Shown one piece after another: positions 50,986 through 59,697 of a stretch of DNA of 64,000 nt. Below the pieces are notes generated by a model. That model worked only from the letters and a program-made list of their open reading frames with translations. It had not been told where the DNA came from and did not search any database. This DNA comes from JAUXEH01 sp965533275 (GTDB lineage: Bacteria; Acidobacteriota; Aminicenantia; Aminicenantales; Aminicenantaceae). The stretch is from the NCBI GenBank assembly GCA_965533275.1, contig CBESWG010000002.1, positions 121,432 through 185,431 of the forward strand, read 5' to 3'. Position numbers and translations under genes: made by a program. How positions within the stretch are numbered: position 1 is the stretch's first letter; every line of letters begins with the position of its first letter.

Positions 50986-52407
50986 ATGAAAGAAAAAAAT
51001 CAAGAATTTGTTCATCCCTACATCCCGAATTCCGTGCCAGAGGTTAAAGCGCAGATGCTCGCAGAGATCGGGATCACCGAGGTAGAGGACCTGTATCAGG
51101 ACATCCCGGACTCACTGCGGTTCAAAGGTCGCCTGGACCTGCCGGACCCGCTGCCCTCGGAATATGCGCTCAAGCGGCACGTGGAGGGGATCCTGGCCAA
51201 AAATCGCACGTGTGCGGAAAACCTGAGCTTTCTGGGAGGCGGCTGCTGGCAGCACTATGTGCCCGCCATCTGTGACGAGATCAATCACCGGTCGGAGTTC
51301 CTTACAGCCTATGCGGGGGAGCCCTACGAGGACCACGGCCGCTTCCAGTCGCTCTTCGAATACCAGAGCCTGATGGGCGAGCTGCTGGAGATGGATGTGG
51401 TCAATGTCCCAACCTATGACTGGGCTCAGGCTGCCAGCACCGCCTGTCGGATGGCGGGGCGTATCACGGACCGCAGGGTGATCCTGGTCTCCGATCGTGT
51501 TTCTCCCGACCGGTTGGCCGTGATGCGGAACTACTGCATCCCAGCCATGGACATGCGCATGATCCGGCACAACCCAGAAAGCGGGCTGCTGGACCTGGAC
51601 GATCTCGAAGAGCAGCTCTCGGCTGGGACTGCCGGCCTCTATCTCGAGAATCCTGCTTACCTCGGTTTCATCGAGAGTCGGGGCCTGGAAATCGCCGACC
51701 TTCTGCACAGGCATGACGCGCTGTTGATCGTAGGGGCGGATCCGGTCTCGCTGGGTGTGATGACACCGCCGGCACGGTACGGAGCCGACATCGTGTGTGG
51801 AGACATCCAGGGTCTGGGAATGCACCTCAACTATGGGGGAGGGCTGGCCGGCTACATCGCCACCCATGACATCCCCAGGTTTGTCATGGAGTTTCCCTCC
51901 CGTCTCTTCGGCATCACGCGAACCCGGGTCGAGGGAGAGCTTGGCTTCGGAGATGTGGCCTATGAACGGACGTCCTTCGATGGAAGAGAAAAAGGCCGAG
52001 AGTTCGTAGGGACGCACTCCGCGCTTTGGGGGATAACGGCCGCAGTCTATCTTTCGCTCATGGGACCCCGGGGCATGCGGGATTTGGGGCAGGTCATTCT
52101 ACAGAGATCGCAGTACCTGAGGAAGCGCCTGTCTGAGCTGCCCGGAGTGCTGGCCGTGCGTTTCGACAACGCCCACTTCAAGGAATGGGTGGTGGATTTC
52201 AATGGGACCGGAAAGAGTGTGGCGGAGGTCAATGCATTCCTGCTGAAAAGGCGTATCTTCGGAGGGAGGGACTTGAGCCTGGAATTTCCTGACCTGGGCC
52301 AGAGTGCCCTTTACTGTGTGACAGAGGTACACACAAGGGAAGACCTCGACAGCTTGGTGGAATCACTGGCCGAGTTCCTGGCAGAAGTGGAAGGAGACCG
52401 ATCATGA
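50986..52407 (+). CDS. gcvPA: Glycine dehydrogenase (aminomethyl-transferring) subunit 1
   Basis: A 473-residue N-terminal-type subunit of the two-part glycine decarboxylase (P-protein). Typical opening: FVHPYIPNSVPEVKAQML, then LSFLGGGCWQHYVPA. It lacks the PLP lysine, which sits in subunit 2. With GcvPB it decarboxylates glycine and loads the aminomethyl group on the lipoyl GcvH protein. Neither gcvH nor gcvT is in this window. It overlaps gcvPB by four bases (ATGA). Internal segments GITRTRVEGELGFG and VGTHSALWGITAAVYL are also as expected. Confidence 0.93.
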   Translation: MKEKNQEFVHPYIPNSVPEVKAQMLAEIGITEVEDLYQDIPDSLRFKGRLDLPDPLPSEYALKRHVEGILAKNRTCAENLSFLGGGCWQHYVPAICDEINHRSEFLTAYAGEPYEDHGRFQSLFEYQSLMGELLEMDVVNVPTYDWAQAASTACRMAGRITDRRVILVSDRVSPDRLAVMRNYCIPAMDMRMIRHNPESGLLDLDDLEEQLSAGTAGLYLENPAYLGFIESRGLEIADLLHRHDALLIVGADPVSLGVMTPPARYGADIVCGDIQGLGMHLNYGGGLAGYIATHDIPRFVMEFPSRLFGITRTRVEGELGFGDVAYERTSFDGREKGREFVGTHSALWGITAAVYLSLMGPRGMRDLGQVILQRSQYLRKRLSELPGVLAVRFDNAHFKEWVVDFNGTGKSVAEVNAFLLKRRIFGGRDLSLEFPDLGQSALYCVTEVHTREDLDSLVESLAEFLAEVEGDRS

Positions 52408-53969
52408 GCGAGAAAAGGAGCGCAAAGGTCAGGAACTTCCACCAGGCCAAGTGGGACGAGCCCGTGATCTTCGAGCTGCACACTCCGGGTGAGCGAGGAA
52501 TCGTTGTCCCGCCGGTCGAGCCTGAGATCGAGGAAAAGGTGGGAGACGGGTATTCGGAGCTGCCGGATCATATGCTGCGCAAGGATCCTCCGGCACTGCC
52601 CGAGGTGGGGCAGATGAGGGTACTCAAGCACTTCCTCCGGCTCTCGCAGCACTGCCTTGGAGCCGATCTCAATGTAGACATCGGGCAGGGAACCTGCACC
52701 ATCAAATACAATCCCAAGATCAACGAAGTGTTGGCCGCCTCGTCCCAGGTAGTTGATCTGCATCCTCTCCAGGACGAGAGTACGGTCCAGGGTGCGCTTG
52801 AGATCATGTACGCGGTGGAACAGTTCCTCAAAGAGATCTCGGGGCTCGACCGTTTTTCTCTTCAGCCGGGAGGAGGTTCCGCGGCTATCCTGGCCATGGC
52901 CTCGATCATACACAAGTACCATGAGGTCCGCGGAGAATCCGACACGCGGGATGAGATCATCACAACGATCTTCTCACATCCCTCGGATGCGGCCGCGGCC
53001 GCGGTCAAGGGCTATAAGATCATCACCCTCTACACCAATGAAGACGGGTATGTGGAGGAAGAGGCGGTCCGGGAGGCGGTGTCGGAGCGCACAGCAGGGC
53101 TCTTGATCACGAATCCTGAGGATACGGGGATCTTCAATCCCCATATCAAACGCTTCACCGAGATCGTGCACGGAGCCGGAGGCCTCTGCGGCTATGATCA
53201 GGCCAATGCCAACGGCATCCTGGGCATCACTCGTGCCCGCGAGGCGGATTTCGACCTCTGTTTTTTCAACCTGCACAAGACATTTGCCTCCCCCCATGGC
53301 TGCGGGGGACCGGCCATCGGCGCTTTGGGTGTCCAGGACCATCTCAAGGACTTCATGCCGGTCCCGCTCGTGGAGAAGGGAGTTGGTGGGGAGTACTGGC
53401 TGCGGCATGATCTAAAGCATTCCATCGGCAAGGTGCGTGGATTTCAGGGAGTGTTCCCTGTGGTGCTGCGCGCCTATGCCTGGATCATGAGCCTGGGCGA
53501 GGAGGGATTGAGGGAGGCGGCCCGGATCGCGGTCCTGAACAACAACTACCTGCTGGGAAAGATAAAACAGATCAGGGGAGCCGATGCACCTTATGCAGAA
53601 GGCCATCACCGCATCGAACAGGTGCGCTATTCCTGGGAAGATCTTTATCGAGAAACGAGCGTCTCGACTGAAGATGTCGCTCTCCGCATGGCGGATTTCG
53701 GTTTTCATCTCTGGTCCAGCCACCATCCCTTTGTTGTGCCGCAGCCGTTTACTATCGAACCCACAGAGTCCTATTCCAAGGCCGAGCTCGACGAATATCT
53801 GGCCGGACTGGAGCAGGTGTCGAAAGAGGCCTATTCGGAACCGGAAAAGGTCAAGACCGCGCCCCACTGCAGTGTCTCTCACAGAGCGGAGAATCATCTG
53901 CTTGACGATCCTGAGACCTGGGCCATCACGTGGCGAGCATATTTGAAGAAGAAGCACAAATGGCGATGA
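52404..53969 (+). CDS. gcvPB: Glycine dehydrogenase (aminomethyl-transferring) subunit 2
   Basis: A 521-residue PLP-binding subunit of glycine decarboxylase. The PLP lysine lies in CFFNLHKTFASPHGCGGP. Upstream are FSLQPGGGSAAILAMASI and TNPEDTGIFNPH, and the C-terminal half contains FTIEPTESYSKAELDEY. It starts within the gcvPA stop and its own end overlaps the acyltransferase start by ten bases. It is complete and of normal length. Confidence 0.93.
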   Translation: MSEKRSAKVRNFHQAKWDEPVIFELHTPGERGIVVPPVEPEIEEKVGDGYSELPDHMLRKDPPALPEVGQMRVLKHFLRLSQHCLGADLNVDIGQGTCTIKYNPKINEVLAASSQVVDLHPLQDESTVQGALEIMYAVEQFLKEISGLDRFSLQPGGGSAAILAMASIIHKYHEVRGESDTRDEIITTIFSHPSDAAAAAVKGYKIITLYTNEDGYVEEEAVREAVSERTAGLLITNPEDTGIFNPHIKRFTEIVHGAGGLCGYDQANANGILGITRAREADFDLCFFNLHKTFASPHGCGGPAIGALGVQDHLKDFMPVPLVEKGVGGEYWLRHDLKHSIGKVRGFQGVFPVVLRAYAWIMSLGEEGLREAARIAVLNNNYLLGKIKQIRGADAPYAEGHHRIEQVRYSWEDLYRETSVSTEDVALRMADFGFHLWSSHHPFVVPQPFTIEPTESYSKAELDEYLAGLEQVSKEAYSEPEKVKTAPHCSVSHRAENHLLDDPETWAITWRAYLKKKHKWR

Positions 53970-55069
53970 AAATGACAGGCGATCCTGATCGCAGGCTGGA
54001 ATCGCTGGATGCTCTTCGCGGTTTCGACATGTTCTGGATCATCGGGGGCAGCTGGATATTTCTCGGTCTGCACGACATATTCGGGAGCCCGTTCACACAC
54101 TGGATCCAGGTCCAGCTCACTCACGTGGGATGGGAGGGTTTCCGTTTCTGGGACCTCATCATGCCGCTGTTCCTCTTCATCGTGGGTGCGGCCATGCCCT
54201 TTTCATTCTCCAAGCGGTCTGCCGAGGGATATCCCCGGGGAAAGATCCTAGCACATGTGTTGAAAAGGACGGCGCTCCTCTTTTTCCTGGGGATGATCGC
54301 TCAGGGGGATCTGCTTCGTTATGACCTGTCCCGCCTCCATCTCTTCAGCAATACCCTGCAGGCTATTGCAGTGGGATATCTGATCTCCGCACTGGCAGTG
54401 CTCTATCTGGACACGAAAGGACAGGCGGTTTTCGCATGTTCTCTCCTGCTCGTATTCTGGGCCCTTATGGCCTGGGTTTCGGTCCCTGGCTATGGGAGCT
54501 ACAACCTGACTCCCGAAGGCAATTTGGCGATGTATGTCGACCGACTCATCCTAGGCCCCTTTAGGGATGGCACAAACTACACCTGGATCATGAGCGGTAT
54601 GGGTTTTGCTGCCACCGTTTTGATAGGAGTTTTGGCAGGGCAACTGCTGAGATCTGCCAAGAAGCCTATGCGCAAGGTCTTCTGGCTTTCGGTCTCCGGC
54701 ATCGGATGTGTCCTGGTAGGCTGGGTTTGGGGCCTTGTGTTCCCGATCATCAAACACCTCTGGACCAGCTCCTTCGTGCTCTATTCCGGAGGATTCTGCC
54801 TGCTGCTCCTGGCCGTTTTTTATCTCGTCATCGATGTGTGGGGAAAACGAGGTTGGGCCTTCGGGTTCAAGGTGATCGGGATGAATGCCATCGCTGTGTA
54901 CATGGTGACTCGACTCTTCGATTTCCGAATCCTGGGCGACATCTTTGTGGGGGGCCTGAAACAGTATCTGGGATCCGGCTTCAGCCTTGTCTCGGCTCTG
55001 GCCGGATTTGTGGTGCTGTGGCTGATCCTATATTTTATGTACCGCAGGCGGATATTTCTTAAGATATGA
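53960..55069 (+). CDS. DUF5009/HGSNAT-like membrane acyltransferase
   Basis: A 369-residue integral membrane protein with about ten hydrophobic segments. The opening RLESLDALRGFDMFWIIGG and the segment FRFWDLIMPLFLFIVGAAMP match the family of heparan-alpha-glucosaminide N-acetyltransferase-like and DUF5009 proteins, which acetylate sugars across the membrane. The start at 53960 is the first that gives a short polar lead. Further ATGs lie at 53966 and 53972. It overlaps gcvPB by ten bases and the next gene by four. The sugar acceptor is not predictable. Confidence 0.82.
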   Translation: MAMKMTGDPDRRLESLDALRGFDMFWIIGGSWIFLGLHDIFGSPFTHWIQVQLTHVGWEGFRFWDLIMPLFLFIVGAAMPFSFSKRSAEGYPRGKILAHVLKRTALLFFLGMIAQGDLLRYDLSRLHLFSNTLQAIAVGYLISALAVLYLDTKGQAVFACSLLLVFWALMAWVSVPGYGSYNLTPEGNLAMYVDRLILGPFRDGTNYTWIMSGMGFAATVLIGVLAGQLLRSAKKPMRKVFWLSVSGIGCVLVGWVWGLVFPIIKHLWTSSFVLYSGGFCLLLLAVFYLVIDVWGKRGWAFGFKVIGMNAIAVYMVTRLFDFRILGDIFVGGLKQYLGSGFSLVSALAGFVVLWLILYFMYRRRIFLKI

Positions 55070-55638
55070 GCGAGACAAAGAAGCCGGGAATCCTGCTCCA
55101 CATCTGCTGTGCCCCGGATTCCACTGCCGTATCCGAGAGGCTGTGCGTCAATTTCAGGGTGACAGGGTTTTTTTATAATCCCAACATACATCCAGAAAGA
55201 GAATATCTAAAGAGACTATCACAGGCCCATGAGGTGTCCCGGGAATTGGACTTCCCTCTGCTCGTTCCTGCTTATGATCCGGTTTCCTGGAGCCGTGCTG
55301 TTCAGGGATTGGAAGGAGAGCCTGAGGGAGGGGAACGGTGCGCGGTCTGCTTTCGGTTCAACCTCAGGGCCACGGCCCGAAAGGCCCAGGAACAGGGCAT
55401 CCCGTTTTTCACCACGACACTGACCATCTCTCCGCGCAAGGATGCAGGGCGGATCCTTGGTATCGGCCGCGATGCGGGTGCGGAATTTGGGGTGAGCTTT
55501 CTGGGTGAGAATTTCAAGAAAAGGGACGGATTCAGGCGCAGCCTGGAGCTCTCCCGTGATCTTGGGCTTTATCGCCAGAACTACTGCGGCTGCCGCTATT
55601 CCAGGCAAGAGGGTCCTTCCGGTGCCCGAACTGCCTGA
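55066..55638 (+). CDS. queH: Epoxyqueuosine reductase QueH
   Basis: A 190-residue enzyme that performs the last step of queuosine formation in tRNA, as the non-QueG type. It carries the four cysteine clusters of the family: HICCAPDS near the N-terminus, ERCAVCFRFNL, and NYCGCRYS near the C-terminus, which bind an iron-sulfur cluster and a second metal. Other family segments are FYNPNIHPEREYLKR and FTTTLTISPRKDA. The start overlaps the acyltransferase stop (ATGA) and its end overlaps mutM by 17 bases. It is of normal length. Confidence 0.92.
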   Translation: MSETKKPGILLHICCAPDSTAVSERLCVNFRVTGFFYNPNIHPEREYLKRLSQAHEVSRELDFPLLVPAYDPVSWSRAVQGLEGEPEGGERCAVCFRFNLRATARKAQEQGIPFFTTTLTISPRKDAGRILGIGRDAGAEFGVSFLGENFKKRDGFRRSLELSRDLGLYRQNYCGCRYSRQEGPSGARTA

Positions 55639-56467
55639 GGTCGAAACCGTACGCAGCGTCCTCCAGGAGATATTACCCGGGTATCGGATCACATCCATCT
55701 CCTCCCACAGAGATAAAATGCTCCGGGGACAGGATCCCGGCTATTTCGAGGCCGGCCTAAAGGGCCGCAGGGTGGATGCCGTGGAGAGGCGTGGGAAGTT
55801 CCTGCTCATCCGGCTCGATCGAAAAACGCTTCTGATCCACCTCGGCATGACGGGACAGATATTCGCCTGCTCCAGGAAGGATGGCGCGTGTGTCCCTTCC
55901 CCCCGCCAGGATCTCCCTGACAAACACACGCACCTGCGCATTGGCTTCACGGATGGGATGATGCTCTATTTTCGGGATGTCCGCATGTTCGGGCGATATT
56001 CACTGATCGATGAAGAGGTGGAATCAGCTCTGTTCTGTGGGATGGGACCGGAGCCTTTGGGAAGCGGTTTCACGGCACGGGGGCTTTTTCAGCGGATCCA
56101 GGGAAGGCGCACATCCATCAAGGCACTCCTGCTCGATCAGCGGTTTGTAGCCGGAATCGGGAACATCTACGCGGATGAGTCCCTATTCCGGGCCGGGATC
56201 CATCCGGCAGCAGGCGCAGGCAGCCTGAGCATCGAGCAGTGCCGGAAACTGCACAGGGCCATACGAAAGGTCCTGCGAGAGGCCATCTTTAGCGGAGGAA
56301 CGACACTCTCCGACTACCTGGATCCGAAGGACCGGAAAGGGACTTTCCAATGGAAGCTCCGTGTGTACGGCAGGGAGGGAGAGCCTTGCTTCCGGTGCCG
56401 GACACCGATCCAAAAAAGCGTGGTGGCCCAGCGCGGCTCACACTTTTGCCCCCAATGTCAGCGATGA
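55622..56467 (+). CDS. mutM: Formamidopyrimidine-DNA glycosylase (Fpg/MutM)
   Basis: A 281-residue DNA repair enzyme that removes 8-oxoguanine and nicks the strand. The start is a GTG at 55622, giving PELPEVETV immediately after the initiator. The catalytic Pro and Glu are therefore exposed after Met removal, which fixes this start. Further family features are FLLIRLDRKTLLIHLGMTGQ, the H2TH region (AGIGNIYADESLFRAGI) and a C-terminal CxxC...CxxC zinc finger (CFRCRTPIQ, HFCPQCQ). It overlaps queH by 17 bases and ends the run that starts at 49380. Confidence 0.95.
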   Translation: MPELPEVETVRSVLQEILPGYRITSISSHRDKMLRGQDPGYFEAGLKGRRVDAVERRGKFLLIRLDRKTLLIHLGMTGQIFACSRKDGACVPSPRQDLPDKHTHLRIGFTDGMMLYFRDVRMFGRYSLIDEEVESALFCGMGPEPLGSGFTARGLFQRIQGRRTSIKALLLDQRFVAGIGNIYADESLFRAGIHPAAGAGSLSIEQCRKLHRAIRKVLREAIFSGGTTLSDYLDPKDRKGTFQWKLRVYGREGEPCFRCRTPIQKSVVAQRGSHFCPQCQR

Positions 56468-56569
56468 AGGCTTTTCCTGCACAGTGAAGTCCAGTTCTTT
56501 GTCTGAATTGGGCGTTGTGGCCATTTTCTTTGACCCGCTTATGTCCCAGATCACAGTCCTGGTCAAGCC

Positions 56570-58366
56570 TCAGGGACCCGGTTTGATCGAGGGGAGGTGG
56601 CGATACCAGGAAAAACGCAGCACAAGAATGGCCAGGATCCCCGCGCCTGCCCAGAGAGAGGCCTTGAGATAGGCATGCCCCACCAGGAACATGGGAAAGA
56701 GGTAGAAGGCGAGGATGGCCAACATGCCCAGTACCGTGTTCAGCAGGGCTCGTCCCATCCCCTCGCTTCTGCTCTTGACGGAGAGTTCCTCGACTGTCAA
56801 CTTTTGGCGGACAGCATCCCAGATACCGAAGGGATGGACCGTGCGATAGAATTCGGTCAGTATAGATTCCGGGACCGGATTTGTGAAAAGGGATCCTAAA
56901 ATGCAAGCCAGGGCCGATGCCGTGACGATGAGGGGGAAGAGGGTGTAGTCGGGTATTTCTTTGAAAAACAGGGCCCCCAGCGAAAGCACCAGGCCTCCCA
57001 GAGTCCCCCAGGCATAGCCCCAGGCATTCATGCGCCACCAGTACCACCGCAGCACATTGGGTACGATGACCCCGGCCCCCAGGGCCATCATCATCCAGTT
57101 CCAGATGTCGGCGATGGAACGACCCTGGAACCCTATCCCGATACCCAGGAGGACCAGGATGAGTGTCGCCAGATAGCTGAAACGAAGGGCTTGGCGGTCC
57201 GAGGCTCCGGGCCGGATGTGGGCTTGCCAGATGTCCCGCACGATGAACGAGGCCCCGCTGTTTACCGTGGAACTGAAGGTAGACATGAATGCGGCCAGGA
57301 GTCCAGCGATCACCAGACCCCGGAGTCCCGAGGGCAGCATGTCTCTCAGGACCACCGGCATGATCTGCTCCGAATCCGCCACACCGACCGCTCCCGTGAG
57401 CGCCAGCAGTACGATGCCCATAACCATGGCCCAGCGCACGACCAGGAAGATGCTCCAGGCTGCGCCCACTTTGGCCGCGTCCCGGTCTGAACCTGTGGCC
57501 AGGAAGCGCTGAAAATCGTACATTTGGGCCGGGCCGCCGGCATTGAGGAGAAGCCCCTTCGCAACCCAGACCATGACCAGAGCTCCGAAACAGGTGAAGA
57601 TCTCGTTCTCGGTGCCGGCCATCTCCGGGATGCGCCACGGGACTTCCAGCGACATGAAGTCTTTGGGAAGCCGTTCCAGGGCTGCTGGATCCATGCGGGA
57701 CCAGGCCAGGAACGCGATCAGGAGGCTCGAAAAAGTGAGGATTATGGTCTGGACCACATCAGTGATCACGACGGAGAACAAGCCTCCCAGGAGGACGTAG
57801 AGAGTTGTGAGCCCGATCACCAGTGCGGCCAGGACCTGGGGCTCATAGACAGTCACCAGGGACCTCAACCAGGGGAGTGAGGTGTGCGCGGCCAGCCGCT
57901 CCAATGGGATGTACACCGCGGCGAATTTACCGATGCCCTGGAAAGCGTAGCCAAGAAAACTGGCCTGCGTCAGGATCGCCATCAAGGCGTAGACCGTACG
58001 AGCTAGTCGTCCGGCCCGGTCGTCTCCAAAGCGGGTCTTCATCCATTCTGCCGCGGTGAGCACGCGGGAGCGCCTGACCCATTTTCCCATATAAGAAAGG
58101 AAAAAGGCTCCCATGAGGAATCCCCACATCCAGTGGTGCCACATGGACTTCATTCCCAGAACATAGAGGATGGACACGATCCACATGGTCCCGGTGATAT
58201 CGAAATTGGAGACCGATCCGGACATGGCCAGGGCAAGCCAGGGGAGACGGCGCCCGCCCAGGAAATAGGCCTCCAGGTTCTCCGATGCCCGCTTTCTGTA
58301 CCAGAATCCCAATCCCACGACCAGGACGAAGTAGAGGGCGATCACTGCCAGGTCCCAGGTCGTCAT
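56570..58366 (-). CDS. Sodium/solute symporter (SSS family)
   Basis: A 598-residue integral membrane protein with about fourteen hydrophobic segments. The SSS signature region is visible (SENLEAYFLGGRRLPWLALA, GSVSNFDITGTMW, and the VLLGGLFSVVITDVVQTIIL segment). It would import an organic solute with Na+. The start at 58366 places a short lead before the first membrane segment and lies four bases after the upstream stop, a coupled arrangement. ATGs at 58393 and 58402, inside the upstream gene, are alternatives. The solute is unknown. Pairing with the URO-D-type gene suggests it feeds that enzyme. Confidence 0.88.
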   Translation of the reverse strand: MTTWDLAVIALYFVLVVGLGFWYRKRASENLEAYFLGGRRLPWLALAMSGSVSNFDITGTMWIVSILYVLGMKSMWHHWMWGFLMGAFFLSYMGKWVRRSRVLTAAEWMKTRFGDDRAGRLARTVYALMAILTQASFLGYAFQGIGKFAAVYIPLERLAAHTSLPWLRSLVTVYEPQVLAALVIGLTTLYVLLGGLFSVVITDVVQTIILTFSSLLIAFLAWSRMDPAALERLPKDFMSLEVPWRIPEMAGTENEIFTCFGALVMVWVAKGLLLNAGGPAQMYDFQRFLATGSDRDAAKVGAAWSIFLVVRWAMVMGIVLLALTGAVGVADSEQIMPVVLRDMLPSGLRGLVIAGLLAAFMSTFSSTVNSGASFIVRDIWQAHIRPGASDRQALRFSYLATLILVLLGIGIGFQGRSIADIWNWMMMALGAGVIVPNVLRWYWWRMNAWGYAWGTLGGLVLSLGALFFKEIPDYTLFPLIVTASALACILGSLFTNPVPESILTEFYRTVHPFGIWDAVRQKLTVEELSVKSRSEGMGRALLNTVLGMLAILAFYLFPMFLVGHAYLKASLWAGAGILAILVLRFSWYRHLPSIKPGP

Positions 58367-58370
58367 GGTT

Positions 58371-59621
58371 TCATATACGGCCGTCGGCTTCATGGACGGC
58401 ATCGAACATGGCTGCTATGTTTTCGGGCGGGACATCGGCCAGGATGTTGTGGACCTGCTGGAAGACGAATCCGCCGCCCGGACGCAGGGCCTGTGCCTGC
58501 TCGTAAACATGCTGCCGGACATCTTGGACAGTACCGTGGGGGAGGATGTCCCGGGTGTCACATCCCCCGCCCCAGAATGTGATGTCGCGGCCGAAATCCC
58601 GTTTGAGCCCTTCCGCGTCCATTCCGCGGGCATTGATCTGAACCGGATTGATGGCATCCAGTCCGGCATCGATGAGATCCGGAAGAAGCTCACGGACTCC
58701 ACCACAGCAGTGCAGCATGACCTTGACATCGGCCAGTTCCCGGGCCCGGTTCCAGAGGAGCTTGTGAAAGGGCTTGTAGTAGCGGCAGTACATATCGGGG
58801 GAGAGCAGAGGGCCGCCCTGCCCACCCAGGTCGTCGCCGAACTGGACGATATCGATATAGGGCCCGACCGCGCCCAGCCATTTTTCCAGGTTCTTGAGAT
58901 ATATCTCACAAAGGTTTTGGGACAGGCGGATCACATCATCGGGATACATGCCCAGATAGAGCAGATAGTTGTCCATCCGGTAGAGCATCTGAGGAACCTC
59001 GAACAGGTTGCCTCCGAACAATCCGATGATGGCCCGGTCCGTACTTTCGCGCAGGCAACGTGCGGAACGTGCCATCTCGGCCAGACCGGCCTCGTCCAGG
59101 TCCAGGTGAGCGCCGGGGTGGACCACACCGGTCCAGATGGTATTTCCTAGTATATCCTCGAGATCGCTGAAATCATCCCCGGAGATCCCTCTTTCCATCA
59201 GGGGGAAATAGGTCTGCTCAAAATAAAGGCAGCCGGGCTTCTGGCGGCCCAGTTCTTGCCCGTCCTCGTTCAAAGCGAGCCAGTCCGGGCCACGCTGTTC
59301 TAGGTTGATGAAGCCTGGTATCAGGCAGGGGGACCCGTCCGGGAGCTCCCATGCCTTCCAGTCGGAATCTTCTGTCAAGAATCCGCGTCCCATCTCGATG
59401 GTATCCACACCGAACCTGTCTAGCACGTCTTCGTCCAACACAGCCAGCTGCTGGACCATGTCATAGACACGGATGGGTCGGGGAGGGAGGCCAAGGCAAA
59501 CGCGGAGTTTTGGATAGGCCAGGGCTGCGATCCCTGACGATCGGTGCCCGGACAGGTCAATGGGGATCCGGTCCGTTTCCTGATGGTTCAAGGCTCGGAG
59601 AACGCGCTCTCTGGGGGTCAT
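58371..59621 (-). CDS. URO-D-family methyltransferase-like protein
   Basis: A 416-residue protein of the uroporphyrinogen-decarboxylase superfamily. It begins with TPRERVLRALNHQETDRIPID, the usual start of the MtaA/CmuA-like methyltransferase branch rather than HemE. A zinc-ligand region HCCGGVRELLPDL and GGGCDTRDILPHGT are present, as in corrinoid:thiol methyltransferases. True HemE arginine signatures are not evident. It is probably involved in methyl transfer from a methylated compound via a corrinoid protein. The ATG at 59621 is preferred over 59642 because the family sequence starts there. It is transcribed with the symporter. Confidence 0.82.
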   Translation of the reverse strand: MTPRERVLRALNHQETDRIPIDLSGHRSSGIAALAYPKLRVCLGLPPRPIRVYDMVQQLAVLDEDVLDRFGVDTIEMGRGFLTEDSDWKAWELPDGSPCLIPGFINLEQRGPDWLALNEDGQELGRQKPGCLYFEQTYFPLMERGISGDDFSDLEDILGNTIWTGVVHPGAHLDLDEAGLAEMARSARCLRESTDRAIIGLFGGNLFEVPQMLYRMDNYLLYLGMYPDDVIRLSQNLCEIYLKNLEKWLGAVGPYIDIVQFGDDLGGQGGPLLSPDMYCRYYKPFHKLLWNRARELADVKVMLHCCGGVRELLPDLIDAGLDAINPVQINARGMDAEGLKRDFGRDITFWGGGCDTRDILPHGTVQDVRQHVYEQAQALRPGGGFVFQQVHNILADVPPENIAAMFDAVHEADGRI

Positions 59622-59697
59622 GTCGCCATCAGTATATCTCAAGCCTCTCGAAGATGTAAATCGAACCGGATGACCGGGATTTGAAAAATGGGGGACG

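Noticed and set aside
56289..57638. Long minus-strand open frame of 449 codons antisense to mutM and in another frame of the symporter gene
   Set aside because: The product is Gly/His/Arg/Pro-rich with no family pattern, and the overlapping mutM and SSS symporter are clearly real. It is a GC-rich shadow frame.
58371..59621. Assignment of the URO-D-family gene as hemE
   Set aside because: The N-terminal MTPRERVL-type start and the CCGG/GGGCDT context fit the methyltransferase branch, and no other haem synthesis gene is nearby.
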